Source: Methylocella silvestris BL2 (GTDB taxonomy: Bacteria; Pseudomonadota; Alphaproteobacteria; Rhizobiales; Beijerinckiaceae). Taken from it: a stretch of DNA of 64,000 nt. The stretch lies in assembly GCF_000021745.1 (NCBI RefSeq), contig NC_011666.1, positions 3,499,001 through 3,563,000 of the forward strand, written 5' to 3'. The notes under the pieces are model-generated. The model was not told the DNA's origin, ran no database searches, and saw only the letters and a program-made list of their open reading frames with translations. The translations under genes were made by a program, and so were the position numbers. Within the stretch, counting starts at the first letter, position 1. Every line of letters starts with the position of its first letter. This document shows, piece by piece, positions 1 to 7,778 of this stretch.

Positions 1-795
1 GTCGACGCAAAGCTGCGCTTGCAGCTCATATTCGGCGGTCTTGGTCTTGAAGAACTCGACAACAAGATCGCGAAGGTTCGAGTCGGTGCTATCGGCGCGC
101 ACGCCGGTCAGCGCGCGAACAGACTCGGACAAAGGAGCGGCTCTTAGCTTGGCGATATAGTCGCCGAAACGGAGCGCCGCCATGGAGTGGAAGGTTTCAC
201 CCAGAATGTGGTTCGGCGGCGCCGCCATCGCCTTCAATAGAGTTGGCGGCGGCCCGGCGACGGACGTCCATGCGGATTTCAGGAGGCGCCCAATCTCATT
301 GGACACTCTCAAAAACTCATCTGGCGAATTGTCCGCTTTTTCGATCAAGCCTTGCACGCTGCGATATTGCGCCGGAGTGCCGAAATAGGTGGTGCTGTTG
401 ACGAGCAGAATGTCCTGATTGCGCGACGCGTCCGCGGCATCGAGCTTTGGTCCTTCGACTCCCAAAACCTTGATCGCCATGCCGCAATTGGACGGCGCGC
501 GATCGCTGTGAATTTTGCCGGGGGCAGTCGAAAAGCGCACGATGATCGGATAGGTCTTCGGCTCTGCGAACAGGCCCTGCCGCAGATGCTGCGGCAGATT
601 ATCATAGACTTTCAGCTCGCCCTTCAGCACGCCATGACTCTTGGCGTGCGCCTGCCGCACCGCATGGCGATAGCTCTCGAAGGTCGCTTGGCCGGCGGCC
701 GCCGCCTTCTCGAGGATCTGCCCGATCACGGCGTCTTCGTCACCAGCGACGACCTCAACGCCGTCACTGTAAGGAACATAGGGAGGGTTCGGCAT
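1..795 (-). CDS. Catalase-family (catalase-related haem) protein, C-terminus cut off by window edge
   Basis: Seen: an open minus-strand frame of 265 codons from the ATG at 795 to the window edge, with no stop. It begins MPNPPYVPYSDGVE and contains QAHAKSHGVLKGEL, YPIIVRFSTAPG and MAIKVLGVEG, the core of the small catalase-like haem protein family (SrpA/allene-oxide-synthase relatives). Known family members run to about 330-370 residues, so roughly a quarter is missing. No signal peptide is visible, so it is probably cytoplasmic. It is divergent from the dihaem cytochrome c gene at 1005, with about 210 bp between the two starts. Members act on hydrogen or organic hydroperoxides; the substrate here is unknown. 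It is not a full-size monofunctional catalase. Confidence 0.82.
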   Translation of the reverse strand, partial: MPNPPYVPYSDGVEVVAGDEDAVIGQILEKAAAAGQATFESYRHAVRQAHAKSHGVLKGELKVYDNLPQHLRQGLFAEPKTYPIIVRFSTAPGKIHSDRAPSNCGMAIKVLGVEGPKLDAADASRNQDILLVNSTTYFGTPAQYRSVQGLIEKADNSPDEFLRVSNEIGRLLKSAWTSVAGPPPTLLKAMAAPPNHILGETFHSMAALRFGDYIAKLRAAPLSESVRALTGVRADSTDSNLRDLVVEFFKTKTAEYELQAQLCVD

Positions 796-1004
796 GGGCT
801 TGCCAGTTGAAAAAAAGAGATCGACAATAGCTAGGTCATAGCAACTCAAAAGCGTCAAAACGCCTGCATGTATTTCACCACCGAATCCATTTTGAATCAA
901 CCAGCGCTGTCGCTGGCCCGTCTTCCGGGAAATCTGCCACCTGAGCGAGCGGGGCGATCAAACGGAGGCGGCCGATCGGGCGCGCACATTTTCAAGGTAT
1001 CGCC

Positions 1005-2747
1005 ATGAGCCTGTCAGCGCGCATTTTAGCGCCCGTTCACATCCTTCGCTTCGTTGCGGCGATTTCCGCCTGTCTTGCCGGCCCCTACGCGGCTCAGGCG
1101 AAGGATCGTCCCCTAGTCTGGATCGACCAGGGCAAGGATTGGGAGCAGGTCAGAACCGCTTTCTACAGCCAAGATCAGGGCTCACGGATGATCCCGCTCG
1201 CCTGGATCAAGGCGTTGAAGCGCGCCGACGGCGGCTCGTTTCTGGAAGGTGGCCTGGCGCGCTATGGCTATCTGCCAAATCCTGAAAATGCCGATGGTTT
1301 GCCGGTTGGATTCCACACCGCCGAGTTCGATCACGTAAATTATGTAGGGATGACTTGCGCCGCGTGCCACACGCGGCAGATTTCCGTCGGGGAGAAGGAT
1401 TACCGGATCGACGGCGGACCAGCGATCGTCGATTTTCAGAGTTTTCTGATGGACGTTGATGCGGCGGTGGGCGCTGTACTTGCAAACGAGCCGGCCTTCG
1501 CCGAATTTGCCGCCGCGGCGCTCGGCCCCGGCGCGCGCGCCGAGGCGATCGCCGCCTTGCGCGCGCAAGTCACCGATTGGTATTACTCCTATCATACATT
1601 GATGTCGATCGCGCTGAAGGACGTGAACTGGGGCTATGGCCGTCTCGACGCCGTCTCGATGATTTTCAACCGCCTGACCGGGCTCGATCTCGGGGCCTCG
1701 CCACACTATGTGATCAAAGACAACATCAAAAAGGCCGACGCGCCGGTGCGCTATCCCTTCCTGTGGAACGCGGCGAAACAGGACAAGACGCAATGGCCGG
1801 GATTTTCCGACAATGGCAGCGATCTTCTTGGCCTGCCGCGCAATCTGGGCGAAGTCTTTGGCGTTTTCGCCATCTTTCACCCGCAGCCGAATGCGCCGCG
1901 ATTCCTGAAATATGATTATGTCGCGAATAATTCCACGAATTTTGACGGTCTGACCGAACTTGAAACCTATATGAAGACGATCGGGCCGCCGCGCTGGCCT
2001 TGGAAAGTCGACCAAGCTCTGGTCAGCCAAGGCGCGGCCCTGTTCGAGGCCACATGCGCGAAGTGCCACGGTAAACGCGACGGGCAGGTGCAGTTCCCGA
2101 ACGAGCCCACCTGGCATACGACGCTGCAAGACGCCGGCACCGATCGGCGCGAATGGGACGTTTTGCGCCGCACGGCCGACCCCGGCGTCCTGACCGGAGC
2201 CGAAATTCCGGGGCTCGTAAAGCCGCTCAAGGCGGACGGCTATGCAGTAGACGTTCTCGCCGTTTCGGTGCTTGGCTCGATCGCGCAAAATTACGTCAAA
2301 TTCCCCGCCAACTCGGTGGCGGGCTTCGGCCAATGGATCGAACTGCTGAAACTCCGACCCTCGCTCGCGGGCCTCGACGGCTTGTTCCAGTCGCTTCAGA
2401 ATATTCGCAATTTGAGCAAAAATCTGGCCGACGCGTCGCCAGGATATGAGGCGCGCGTGCTACAGGGAATCTGGGCCGCCGCGCCCTATCTGCACAATGG
2501 CTCCGTCGCGACGCTGCAAGATCTTCTCGAACGGCCGGAGAAGCGCAAGGCGAGCTTTAAGGTCGGGCCGGCCTATGACATTGAGGCGGTCGGCCTTGCC
2601 GGCGAGCAGCCGGCGGGCGCCTCGATATTGCAGACGACGGATTGCAGCGATCTTAACTCCGGCGACAGCCGCTGCGGCCATGTCTTTGGCGTCGATCTAA
2701 ACGAGAGCGAGAAGAAGGCGCTGCTGGAATATCTCAAGACGCTTTGA
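1005..2747 (+). CDS. RoxA-like dihaem c-type cytochrome (dihaem peroxidase/oxygenase family), exported
   Basis: 580 residues with an N-terminal signal peptide (about 1-32, ending AQA/KD). Two covalent haem sites are visible: CAACH at C118-H122 and CAKCH at C351-H355. The N-terminal block (LVWIDQGKDWEQVRTAF, then PLAWIKAL, then YGYLPNP) and the C-terminal APYLHNGSVATL resemble the periplasmic dihaem RoxA/RoxB/LcpK-related family, which includes rubber-cleaving dioxygenases and many uncharacterised homologues often labelled dihaem cytochrome c peroxidase. Function here is open: oxidative C=C cleavage of an isoprenoid or lipid, or peroxide reduction. It is divergent from a catalase-family gene, and a DUF427 gene follows after about 75 bp. 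Confidence 0.8.
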   Translation: MSLSARILAPVHILRFVAAISACLAGPYAAQAKDRPLVWIDQGKDWEQVRTAFYSQDQGSRMIPLAWIKALKRADGGSFLEGGLARYGYLPNPENADGLPVGFHTAEFDHVNYVGMTCAACHTRQISVGEKDYRIDGGPAIVDFQSFLMDVDAAVGAVLANEPAFAEFAAAALGPGARAEAIAALRAQVTDWYYSYHTLMSIALKDVNWGYGRLDAVSMIFNRLTGLDLGASPHYVIKDNIKKADAPVRYPFLWNAAKQDKTQWPGFSDNGSDLLGLPRNLGEVFGVFAIFHPQPNAPRFLKYDYVANNSTNFDGLTELETYMKTIGPPRWPWKVDQALVSQGAALFEATCAKCHGKRDGQVQFPNEPTWHTTLQDAGTDRREWDVLRRTADPGVLTGAEIPGLVKPLKADGYAVDVLAVSVLGSIAQNYVKFPANSVAGFGQWIELLKLRPSLAGLDGLFQSLQNIRNLSKNLADASPGYEARVLQGIWAAAPYLHNGSVATLQDLLERPEKRKASFKVGPAYDIEAVGLAGEQPAGASILQTTDCSDLNSGDSRCGHVFGVDLNESEKKALLEYLKTL

Positions 2748-2822
2748 CCCTGCGGACTCCTTGCGCAGTCGGCTTGCGGTCGCCAATTAATGCGCGAGGC
2801 GTCTGTGCCTGGGAGTTTCGAA

Positions 2823-3104
2823 ATGCCGCAAGCGATCTGGAATGGCGTGGCGATCGCCAAGACCGACGACACCGTCATCGTCGAAGGCAATCATTATTTT
2901 CCGAAAGAGGATGTCCCGGCGCAGTTTCTGAAACCGAGCGCGACCACCACCATGTGTCCCTGGAAAGGCGTCGCGCATTACTACACGATCGTCGCCGGCG
3001 GCGCCGAAAATCCGGACGCCGCCTGGTATTATCCAGATCCAAAACCGGCGGCGGCCGAGATCAAGGACAGGATCGCCTTCTGGAAGGGCGTGAAGATCAG
3101 CTGA
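2823..3104 (+). CDS. DUF427 domain-containing protein
   Basis: 93 residues beginning MPQAIWNGVAIAKTDD. The motif order (GNHYFPKEDV, then TMCPWKGVAHYYT, then AAWYYPDPKPAAAEIKDRIAFW) is the compact DUF427 beta-fold seen in many Proteobacteria. Its biochemical role is not established. The start at 2823 is preferred over the in-frame ATG at 2790 because GGGAG lies about 7 nt upstream and the family N-terminus matches. It lies downstream of the RoxA-like cytochrome on the same strand and may be co-transcribed. It is probably cytoplasmic, with no signal peptide. Confidence 0.88.
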   Translation: MPQAIWNGVAIAKTDDTVIVEGNHYFPKEDVPAQFLKPSATTTMCPWKGVAHYYTIVAGGAENPDAAWYYPDPKPAAAEIKDRIAFWKGVKIS

Positions 3105-3118
3105 ATCCAGGCGTTCGA

Positions 3119-3161
3119 GCATTTTCAGCAAAAGTTGCAGACTTTTGCGTTAAGGAAATGC
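3119..3161. repeat. Intergenic palindrome (REP-like), possible bidirectional terminator
   Basis: Inverted repeat between two convergent genes. Inner arms CAAAAGT and ACTTTTG are perfect around a 5-nt loop. Outer arms GCATTT and AAATGC extend the hairpin with a small internal mismatch. It resembles the short palindromes scattered through Rhizobiales genomes. Its position between the DUF427 gene and the oppositely oriented thioredoxin gene suits a transcription stop for both. Confidence 0.6.
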
Positions 3162-3175
3162 GTTGGGACAACGAC

Positions 3176-3592
3176 TCACAGCGTCTTGTCGAGCAGGGTT
3201 TCGATCCATTCGGCCTGTGCTTCCCCGGTCGATCGGCCGACCTCTTGGCGTCCTTTGTAGCCAATGAGGGTGCTTTGCAGGGTTGCATGAAAGCGCCGCA
3301 TCAGCTCTTTTTGCGTATCGAAATCGATTGTGAAAATCTGCAATTCGCTGAAGCGGGGCAGGGCGCGGAGCCGTTCGAGGATCGGTTTTTGCGCGGCGCA
3401 GACGGGACACCAGGGCGCCGTAATCTCAACGAGAATAGGCTTGTCGGTTTTCTGCGCGGCCTCGAAGGCCTCTGCGTCGAAGGGCGTCGGCGGCTCTCCG
3501 GCGCGCGCCGTCCCCGGCAGCGCAGCGCCAACATAGAACGCGCCAGCCGTTGCGAGAACGCAAGCGAGCAGGGGCCGCCGGGCGATCATCAT
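3176..3592 (-). CDS. Periplasmic thioredoxin-family protein
   Basis: 138 residues with a signal peptide at about 1-32 (cleavage near ARA/GE), followed by a thioredoxin fold. The active site W61-C62-P-V-C65 lies in the segment ITAPWCPVCAAQKP. It is a short, single-domain form. It is the last gene of a minus-strand set with the CXXCW protein (39 bp upstream) and the SoxYZ-like carrier, both associated with PQQ-dependent alcohol dehydrogenases. A plausible role is redox maintenance of cysteines in those partners or in the dehydrogenase; that role is inference. Confidence 0.85.
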   Translation of the reverse strand: MMIARRPLLACVLATAGAFYVGAALPGTARAGEPPTPFDAEAFEAAQKTDKPILVEITAPWCPVCAAQKPILERLRALPRFSELQIFTIDFDTQKELMRRFHATLQSTLIGYKGRQEVGRSTGEAQAEWIETLLDKTL

Positions 3593-3631
3593 ATCATTCC
3601 TTCGACAACAGCGTGCGCACCGTAAACTGAG

Positions 3632-4261
3632 TCATTTCGGTTGGTCTGCGGGCGCCGCCAGCGCCCATGCCGGATCGGGCGCGACAGTCACAGGTTCGCG
3701 CTCTGCCTGCCATCCCTCCAGCCCTTCGGGATACCAGTAGACATTGCTGTAGCCATATCCGACCAGCCGCTTGGCGGCGTTCCAGCTGCCCCAGCATTCC
3801 GGGTGACAAAAGGTGACGATCGGCCGCTCGATGTCGCCCCCCGTCAAGGATGTGACGCGGCTGCGAAACGATTCGGAAAATTGTGGATTGGGCGTGCCGC
3901 TGCCGCCGCCCGGCATCCACACCGCTCCCGGAATGGATCGATGCGCCGGCATCCAGGGCGTCGCCGGCGAAATCGAGGCAGGCTTTTTGTCGGCGGGGCC
4001 GACATCCAGCAGCACCGGGTTTTTCTCCTCGATCAGCCTCACAAGGGCGGCGGTATCGAGAACGCGCGCGCCCTTGACGCTGTTTGGCGTATAGCCGCGC
4101 ATAACGCCCTGCCACAGACCGTCAGGCTCTGGCACATGACCGGGGCTGCCCGCGGCGCCGATCAGCAACAGTCCGAGCGCGATCGCCGCAACGCTACGCG
4201 CCGCTGTTTCAGTTGCTGAGATGGGACGCGGCAAAACTCTTTTCCCAATGATCTTTTTCAC
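3632..4261 (-). CDS. PQQ-dependent catabolism-associated CXXCW motif protein (rhodanese-like)
   Basis: 209 residues. A hydrophobic segment at about 25-37 (AAIALGLLLIGAAG) suggests export. The rhodanese-like core runs from VLLDVGPADKKP to the C-terminus and carries the family signature CHPECWGSWNAAKR, with the catalytic-loop cysteine at PIVTFCHPEC. The family is known from neighbourhoods of quinoprotein (PQQ) alcohol dehydrogenases; its chemistry is not settled. The start at 4261 overlaps the end of the upstream SoxYZ-like gene by 53 bp, so the true start could be slightly downstream at a non-ATG codon. It is co-oriented with the thioredoxin gene. Confidence 0.83.
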   Translation of the reverse strand: MKKIIGKRVLPRPISATETAARSVAAIALGLLLIGAAGSPGHVPEPDGLWQGVMRGYTPNSVKGARVLDTAALVRLIEEKNPVLLDVGPADKKPASISPATPWMPAHRSIPGAVWMPGGGSGTPNPQFSESFRSRVTSLTGGDIERPIVTFCHPECWGSWNAAKRLVGYGYSNVYWYPEGLEGWQAEREPVTVAPDPAWALAAPADQPK

Positions 4262-5039
4262 TGTCGGTTACGGCGACCTTGATCTCTCCCCGCGGCTTCA
4301 GGCCGAAGCCGATCACCGGGTTGCTCGCAAGCGAAATATCTGTTTCGAGATCGAAGACCTTGTTGTCTCCGCTCGTGACGCTGATGGTCTGGATATAGCG
4401 CGCCGGCGTATAGTCTCGCGTCACCTGATTCATCTGCATGCCGTTGAAATTGGGGTGGCGCACCATCAACGTCGCCCGCGCCGGCTTGTCGGAGGACTCA
4501 TCGGCAAGCTTCAGCCTGATCTCGCCCATTCCCTTCATCGCCTCTTCATCCGACATGCCCATCGGCGCGGAGCAGCCGCCCGCTGCTTTGACGAATTGCA
4601 CGGTCTCGTAAAGCGTCCCGTCCGCCGCCTCGGCGATGGCGTGCACATTGGTGTAGGAGTTGATGCGCACCCTGAGATTGATCTGATGCGGATCGGCGGC
4701 AGGGCCGAACGTAAAATGCGCGGCGACCGGCGACGGATTGTCGTCGATGATGAGATACATGCCCTTCATGGGAATCTTGTCGGAGAGCGTCACCGTCATC
4801 GGCACCAGCGAGGCGTCGAGCGCGCGCTGCGGCGCGTCGAGGGAAATGATCGCTTCGCCATTCTGCCGGGCGCGATCCTGGAACATCGTCTTGGCGATAT
4901 CCTGCCAGCGCGCCTCGCGCTGGGCCGGATCGTCGCCGGCCGCCGCGCGGGCTGATGGAGCGACGAATGGGGCCGCGGTCAGAGCCGCGAAAACGACGCC
5001 AAGCGAAAGCGCAGCCTTGAGCGCGAAAGATGTCCGCAT
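4209..5039 (-). CDS. Quinoprotein dehydrogenase-associated SoxYZ-like carrier
   Basis: 276 residues from the ATG at 5039, chosen because GGAGG lies about 8 nt upstream (an in-frame ATG at 5054 is less well placed). A signal peptide (ALSLGVVFAALTAAP, then ARAAAGDD) leads into a SoxY-like domain ending near AAGGCSAPMG and a C-terminal SoxZ-like domain from about residue 175. The GGCSAP motif holds the cysteine equivalent to the SoxY carrier cysteine, here internal at the SoxY/SoxZ junction. The family co-occurs with PQQ-dependent dehydrogenases and is thought to be a periplasmic accessory. First gene of the trio with the CXXCW protein and thioredoxin. Confidence 0.88.
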   Translation of the reverse strand: MRTSFALKAALSLGVVFAALTAAPFVAPSARAAAGDDPAQREARWQDIAKTMFQDRARQNGEAIISLDAPQRALDASLVPMTVTLSDKIPMKGMYLIIDDNPSPVAAHFTFGPAADPHQINLRVRINSYTNVHAIAEAADGTLYETVQFVKAAGGCSAPMGMSDEEAMKGMGEIRLKLADESSDKPARATLMVRHPNFNGMQMNQVTRDYTPARYIQTISVTSGDNKVFDLETDISLASNPVIGFGLKPRGEIKVAVTDSEKDHWEKSFAASHLSN

Positions 5040-5179
5040 CGTCTTTTCCTCCACGGCAATTTTTTCGCGGGCCGGATTCTTACGATCTGCCAGCGCCGAC
5101 GTTCCGAAATCAACCTATCAGATGTGGCGCGGCGCGCCAAAAGGCAAGCCGCAGTTGTCCGGGCCAGCGGCGAGGCGCT

Positions 5180-6118
5180 TCAGGAGGCAGCCTTTGCGAG
5201 CCACTCCTTCGCTCCCGCGAGCGTGCGGAAATCGTCGAGGCTGCGCGCCGGCGCGCCAAACGCGTCTCCCGCCATGGCGGCCAGCGCCCGGCCAGGCCCA
5301 AATTCGATAAAGTTCGTGGCGCCGGCCTCGACGCAGGCCTCAAGGCATCCAGCCCAGTCGATCGTTTGCGAGATCTGCGCCGCAAGCTTTTCGAGCGCGA
5401 CCGGGACGCTCAGCACGGGCGCGGCGTCGATGCTGCTGAAGAGGCGCAGAGCGGCGGACGGCCGGTTCGCGGGCGTCGCGGCGAGCGCCTCGGCAAAACG
5501 GGCGCTCGCCGGTTTGAGCCGCGGCGTGTGCGAGGCGACATTGACCTTGATCGGGCCAGCCTTCGCCGCGCCAAGATTTAAGGCCTCGGCGCAGAGCGCG
5601 CGAAGTCCCTCCTTCGTACCGCCGAGCACGAACAGCGCGTCCGGATTGACGATGGCGACGCTGGCGTCGAAGCGAAGGCAAAGCGTATCGACGACCGCGC
5701 GCGGCAGGCCGCGGACAAAAGCAAGCCCATCGTCGGGCCCGCTCGCCTCATCCATGAACAGCGCGCGGCAGCGGGCGAGATCGATTGTCGTCGTTTCGGG
5801 AAAGACGCCAGCGCAGCCCGCAGCGGCAAGCTCGCCGATGCTGTAGCCGGCCAGCATCTGACGCGCGCCTGCGACGACAAGCGCATCCTTCAGCGCCGCG
5901 AAGGCTGCCAGCGCCTGCGTTACGCAGAGAATCTGTCCGGCTGCATTAGCGTGCAATTCGGCCTCGTCGGCCTCTTTGACAAAGCGGCGCGGATCGCGCC
6001 CGCCCAGCGCTTGCGTCGCGGCGGCAAAAATATCCGCCGCCTCCGGCGCGTCGCCGGTCAGCGCAAACATATCGGGGTGCTGCGTTCCTTGGCCCGAGCA
6101 GAGGATGGCGAGCGTCAT
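5180..6118 (-). CDS. mdcH: Malonate decarboxylase epsilon subunit (malonyl-CoA:ACP transacylase)
   Basis: 312 residues of the FabD-like acyltransferase fold. The N-terminus LAILCSGQGTQHPDMF carries the GQGxQ oxyanion motif. The nucleophile serine sits in AGYSIGELAAAG (GYSIGE replaces the usual GHSLGE, as in MdcH). It transfers malonyl from CoA to the acyl-carrier subunit to start the decarboxylation cycle. ATGA overlap with mdcB at 6115-6118; it is the last gene of mdcACDEGBH. Length and sequence are normal for the family. Confidence 0.92.
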   Translation of the reverse strand: MTLAILCSGQGTQHPDMFALTGDAPEAADIFAAATQALGGRDPRRFVKEADEAELHANAAGQILCVTQALAAFAALKDALVVAGARQMLAGYSIGELAAAGCAGVFPETTTIDLARCRALFMDEASGPDDGLAFVRGLPRAVVDTLCLRFDASVAIVNPDALFVLGGTKEGLRALCAEALNLGAAKAGPIKVNVASHTPRLKPASARFAEALAATPANRPSAALRLFSSIDAAPVLSVPVALEKLAAQISQTIDWAGCLEACVEAGATNFIEFGPGRALAAMAGDAFGAPARSLDDFRTLAGAKEWLAKAAS

Positions 6119-7044
6119 AGAAGACTTTCCAGCCGGCTGAAATCATGCGGCCGACAGGAAATCGGTTCTGCTTCAAAAGCTGGATCGCCGTGCTCAAGCG
6201 CGTGAACGAACAGGCTGAAAGCAAGAAGGTCGGCCGAACCGCCGGGGCTGAGCCGTCTTGCCACGAAAGCCGCATGGATGCGCGCCGCTTCATCGCGCCA
6301 ATCCGCGGCGCCGACGCCGCCGCTCTGGAGAAAGCCGCGCGCCTCGCTTTGCGCAAAGACGAGCCCCGCGGCGGCGCCTCGGTGCAGCAGATTGGTGTCT
6401 GTCACGCGGGCGATAAGCGCGAAAATTGCTTGCACCCGGGCGGCTTCGAAATCGCCGCCCGATCGTTTCAAGCCGTCGATCAACGCCGGCGCGCCGGTCT
6501 GATAGACGGTTGGAAAGCCGGCCGCCGCCTCGCCCCGCGCGCCGCTCGCGCCGAAGTTGCGGCGCGCCTCGGCGCCATGGCTGCGCAGCGGGACGGGGCC
6601 CTCGGCGATCGCGCGTCCGTAGCGGCGGCGCACGGTGAGGCCGAGCGATTCCTCCCGAGCGGCGCCCGCGGCGGCGCAAAGCAGGCCGAGGCCAAAAATC
6701 GCGCCGCGATGCGTGTTGACGCCTGAGGTCGCCTTGAGCATGACGGCTTCGGCCGCGACGCCAATGGCGCGCAAACGATCCATGCCGGCGCCGGCGGCGC
6801 CCGCTTCGGCGAGGCTGACGAAAAACGGCTCCAGAGCGCGCGCGCTGCGATGGAGCAAAGCGGCGTCCATGTCGCCATGGCTGCCATTGTCGATGTGGCT
6901 GACGAGGCCCGGTTTCGGATAGGTCTCGACCTCGAGTTGCAGGCACGAGACGGCGAGCGCGCCGAGTTCTCGCGGCGAGGGGTTTGGATGAAGGGGCGGA
7001 GCGAGCTCAGCCGCATCCGTGCGAACAGCCAGCGCCTCGCTCAT
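6115..7044 (-). CDS. mdcB: Triphosphoribosyl-dephospho-CoA synthase
   Basis: 309 residues from the ATG at 7044, which overlaps the mdcG stop as ATGA. CitG/MdcB-family motifs are visible: EVETYPKPGLVSHIDNGSHGDMD near the N-terminus, KATSGVNTHRGAIFGLGLLC in the middle, and TDTNLLHRGAAAGL toward the C-terminus. It makes the 2'-(5''-triphosphoribosyl)-3'-dephospho-CoA precursor of the carrier prosthetic group. MdcG then attaches this to MdcC, and the two genes are translationally coupled. The frame is open 41 codons further upstream, but that stretch overlaps mdcG and lacks family similarity. Confidence 0.92.
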   Translation of the reverse strand: MSEALAVRTDAAELAPPLHPNPSPRELGALAVSCLQLEVETYPKPGLVSHIDNGSHGDMDAALLHRSARALEPFFVSLAEAGAAGAGMDRLRAIGVAAEAVMLKATSGVNTHRGAIFGLGLLCAAAGAAREESLGLTVRRRYGRAIAEGPVPLRSHGAEARRNFGASGARGEAAAGFPTVYQTGAPALIDGLKRSGGDFEAARVQAIFALIARVTDTNLLHRGAAAGLVFAQSEARGFLQSGGVGAADWRDEAARIHAAFVARRLSPGGSADLLAFSLFVHALEHGDPAFEAEPISCRPHDFSRLESLL

Positions 7045-7778
7045 GAGGCGCACTGCGTCAAGAGGGCGGCCTGATCCGGATAGAGGAACGGCTCGCGTCG
7101 CTGCAGCGCTAGGCCGTCGTCCGCCTTGACCAGAACCTCCGCGGCGCCGCCCGAAAGCTCGCGCCAATTGACGGCGTGACCGGTCTCGGGTCGCAAAAAT
7201 TCGCCGTCGAGCCGCACCGGCGCTTGCCGGTCGATCTGCCCGAGACCGTCGAGAAGCGCGTCGACGTCCGTCTGCGGCCGCAGGATGAAAAGGAGGTCGA
7301 GATCGGAGGCCGGGCCAAGATAGGCGAGGCCGGTCAGCTTCGACCAGGCGAGCGAGCCGAAGGTTCTGGCCTCGACGCCGAGGCGGGCGGAAAGCTGCAA
7401 TATCGCGGCGACAGCCCCGCGCCAGGTTTCGGGCGCAAAGTCCACGCAGTCAGCAAGGCGCGGCGGCGGCTCGATGCGGCGAATCGCCGAGGGCGCCAGA
7501 GCCAGCGCGAGGCGCAGCTTGCCGAAAGCAGGGGGCAGCGGCAGGCCGGCAGGGACGGCGCCTGCCGGATCGCCGGGGCCGCGCCGCCGCGCGATCAGCG
7601 GGCGTCCCCGCGCGGCCCACTCCGTAACGATGGGCGGAATCTTGACCGGCGCGCCGGCGGGGCTTTCCGCCTGCGCAAATCCTGCCAGCGCGATGGCGAA
7701 ACCCTCGGGGCAGACTTGCAGCAGGGCGTGGCGCCGAGGCGCGGACGGCGTTCCCCACGCGAAAACCGGCTCAGGCAT
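7041..7778 (-). CDS. mdcG: Phosphoribosyl-dephospho-CoA transferase (malonate decarboxylase holo-ACP synthase)
   Basis: 245 residues from the ATG at 7778 (MPEPVFAWG), overlapping the mdcE stop by 8 bp. The nucleotidyltransferase-like core is visible at FGSLAWSKLTGLAYLGPASDLDLLF, where the DLD motif supplies metal-binding aspartates, followed by VRLDGEF and GHAVNWREL. It transfers the triphosphoribosyl-dephospho-CoA group to the carrier serine of MdcC, releasing pyrophosphate. The middle region is proline- and alanine-rich (about 60-110). Confidence rests on core motifs plus position between mdcE and mdcB. Confidence 0.88.
   Translation of the reverse strand: MPEPVFAWGTPSAPRRHALLQVCPEGFAIALAGFAQAESPAGAPVKIPPIVTEWAARGRPLIARRRGPGDPAGAVPAGLPLPPAFGKLRLALALAPSAIRRIEPPPRLADCVDFAPETWRGAVAAILQLSARLGVEARTFGSLAWSKLTGLAYLGPASDLDLLFILRPQTDVDALLDGLGQIDRQAPVRLDGEFLRPETGHAVNWRELSGGAAEVLVKADDGLALQRREPFLYPDQAALLTQCAS

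Noticed and set aside
1182-2333. Long (383-codon) open frame antisense to the RoxA-like gene
   Set aside because: High GC keeps antisense frames open. It has no family motif, and the plus-strand gene has two haem sites and a signal peptide.
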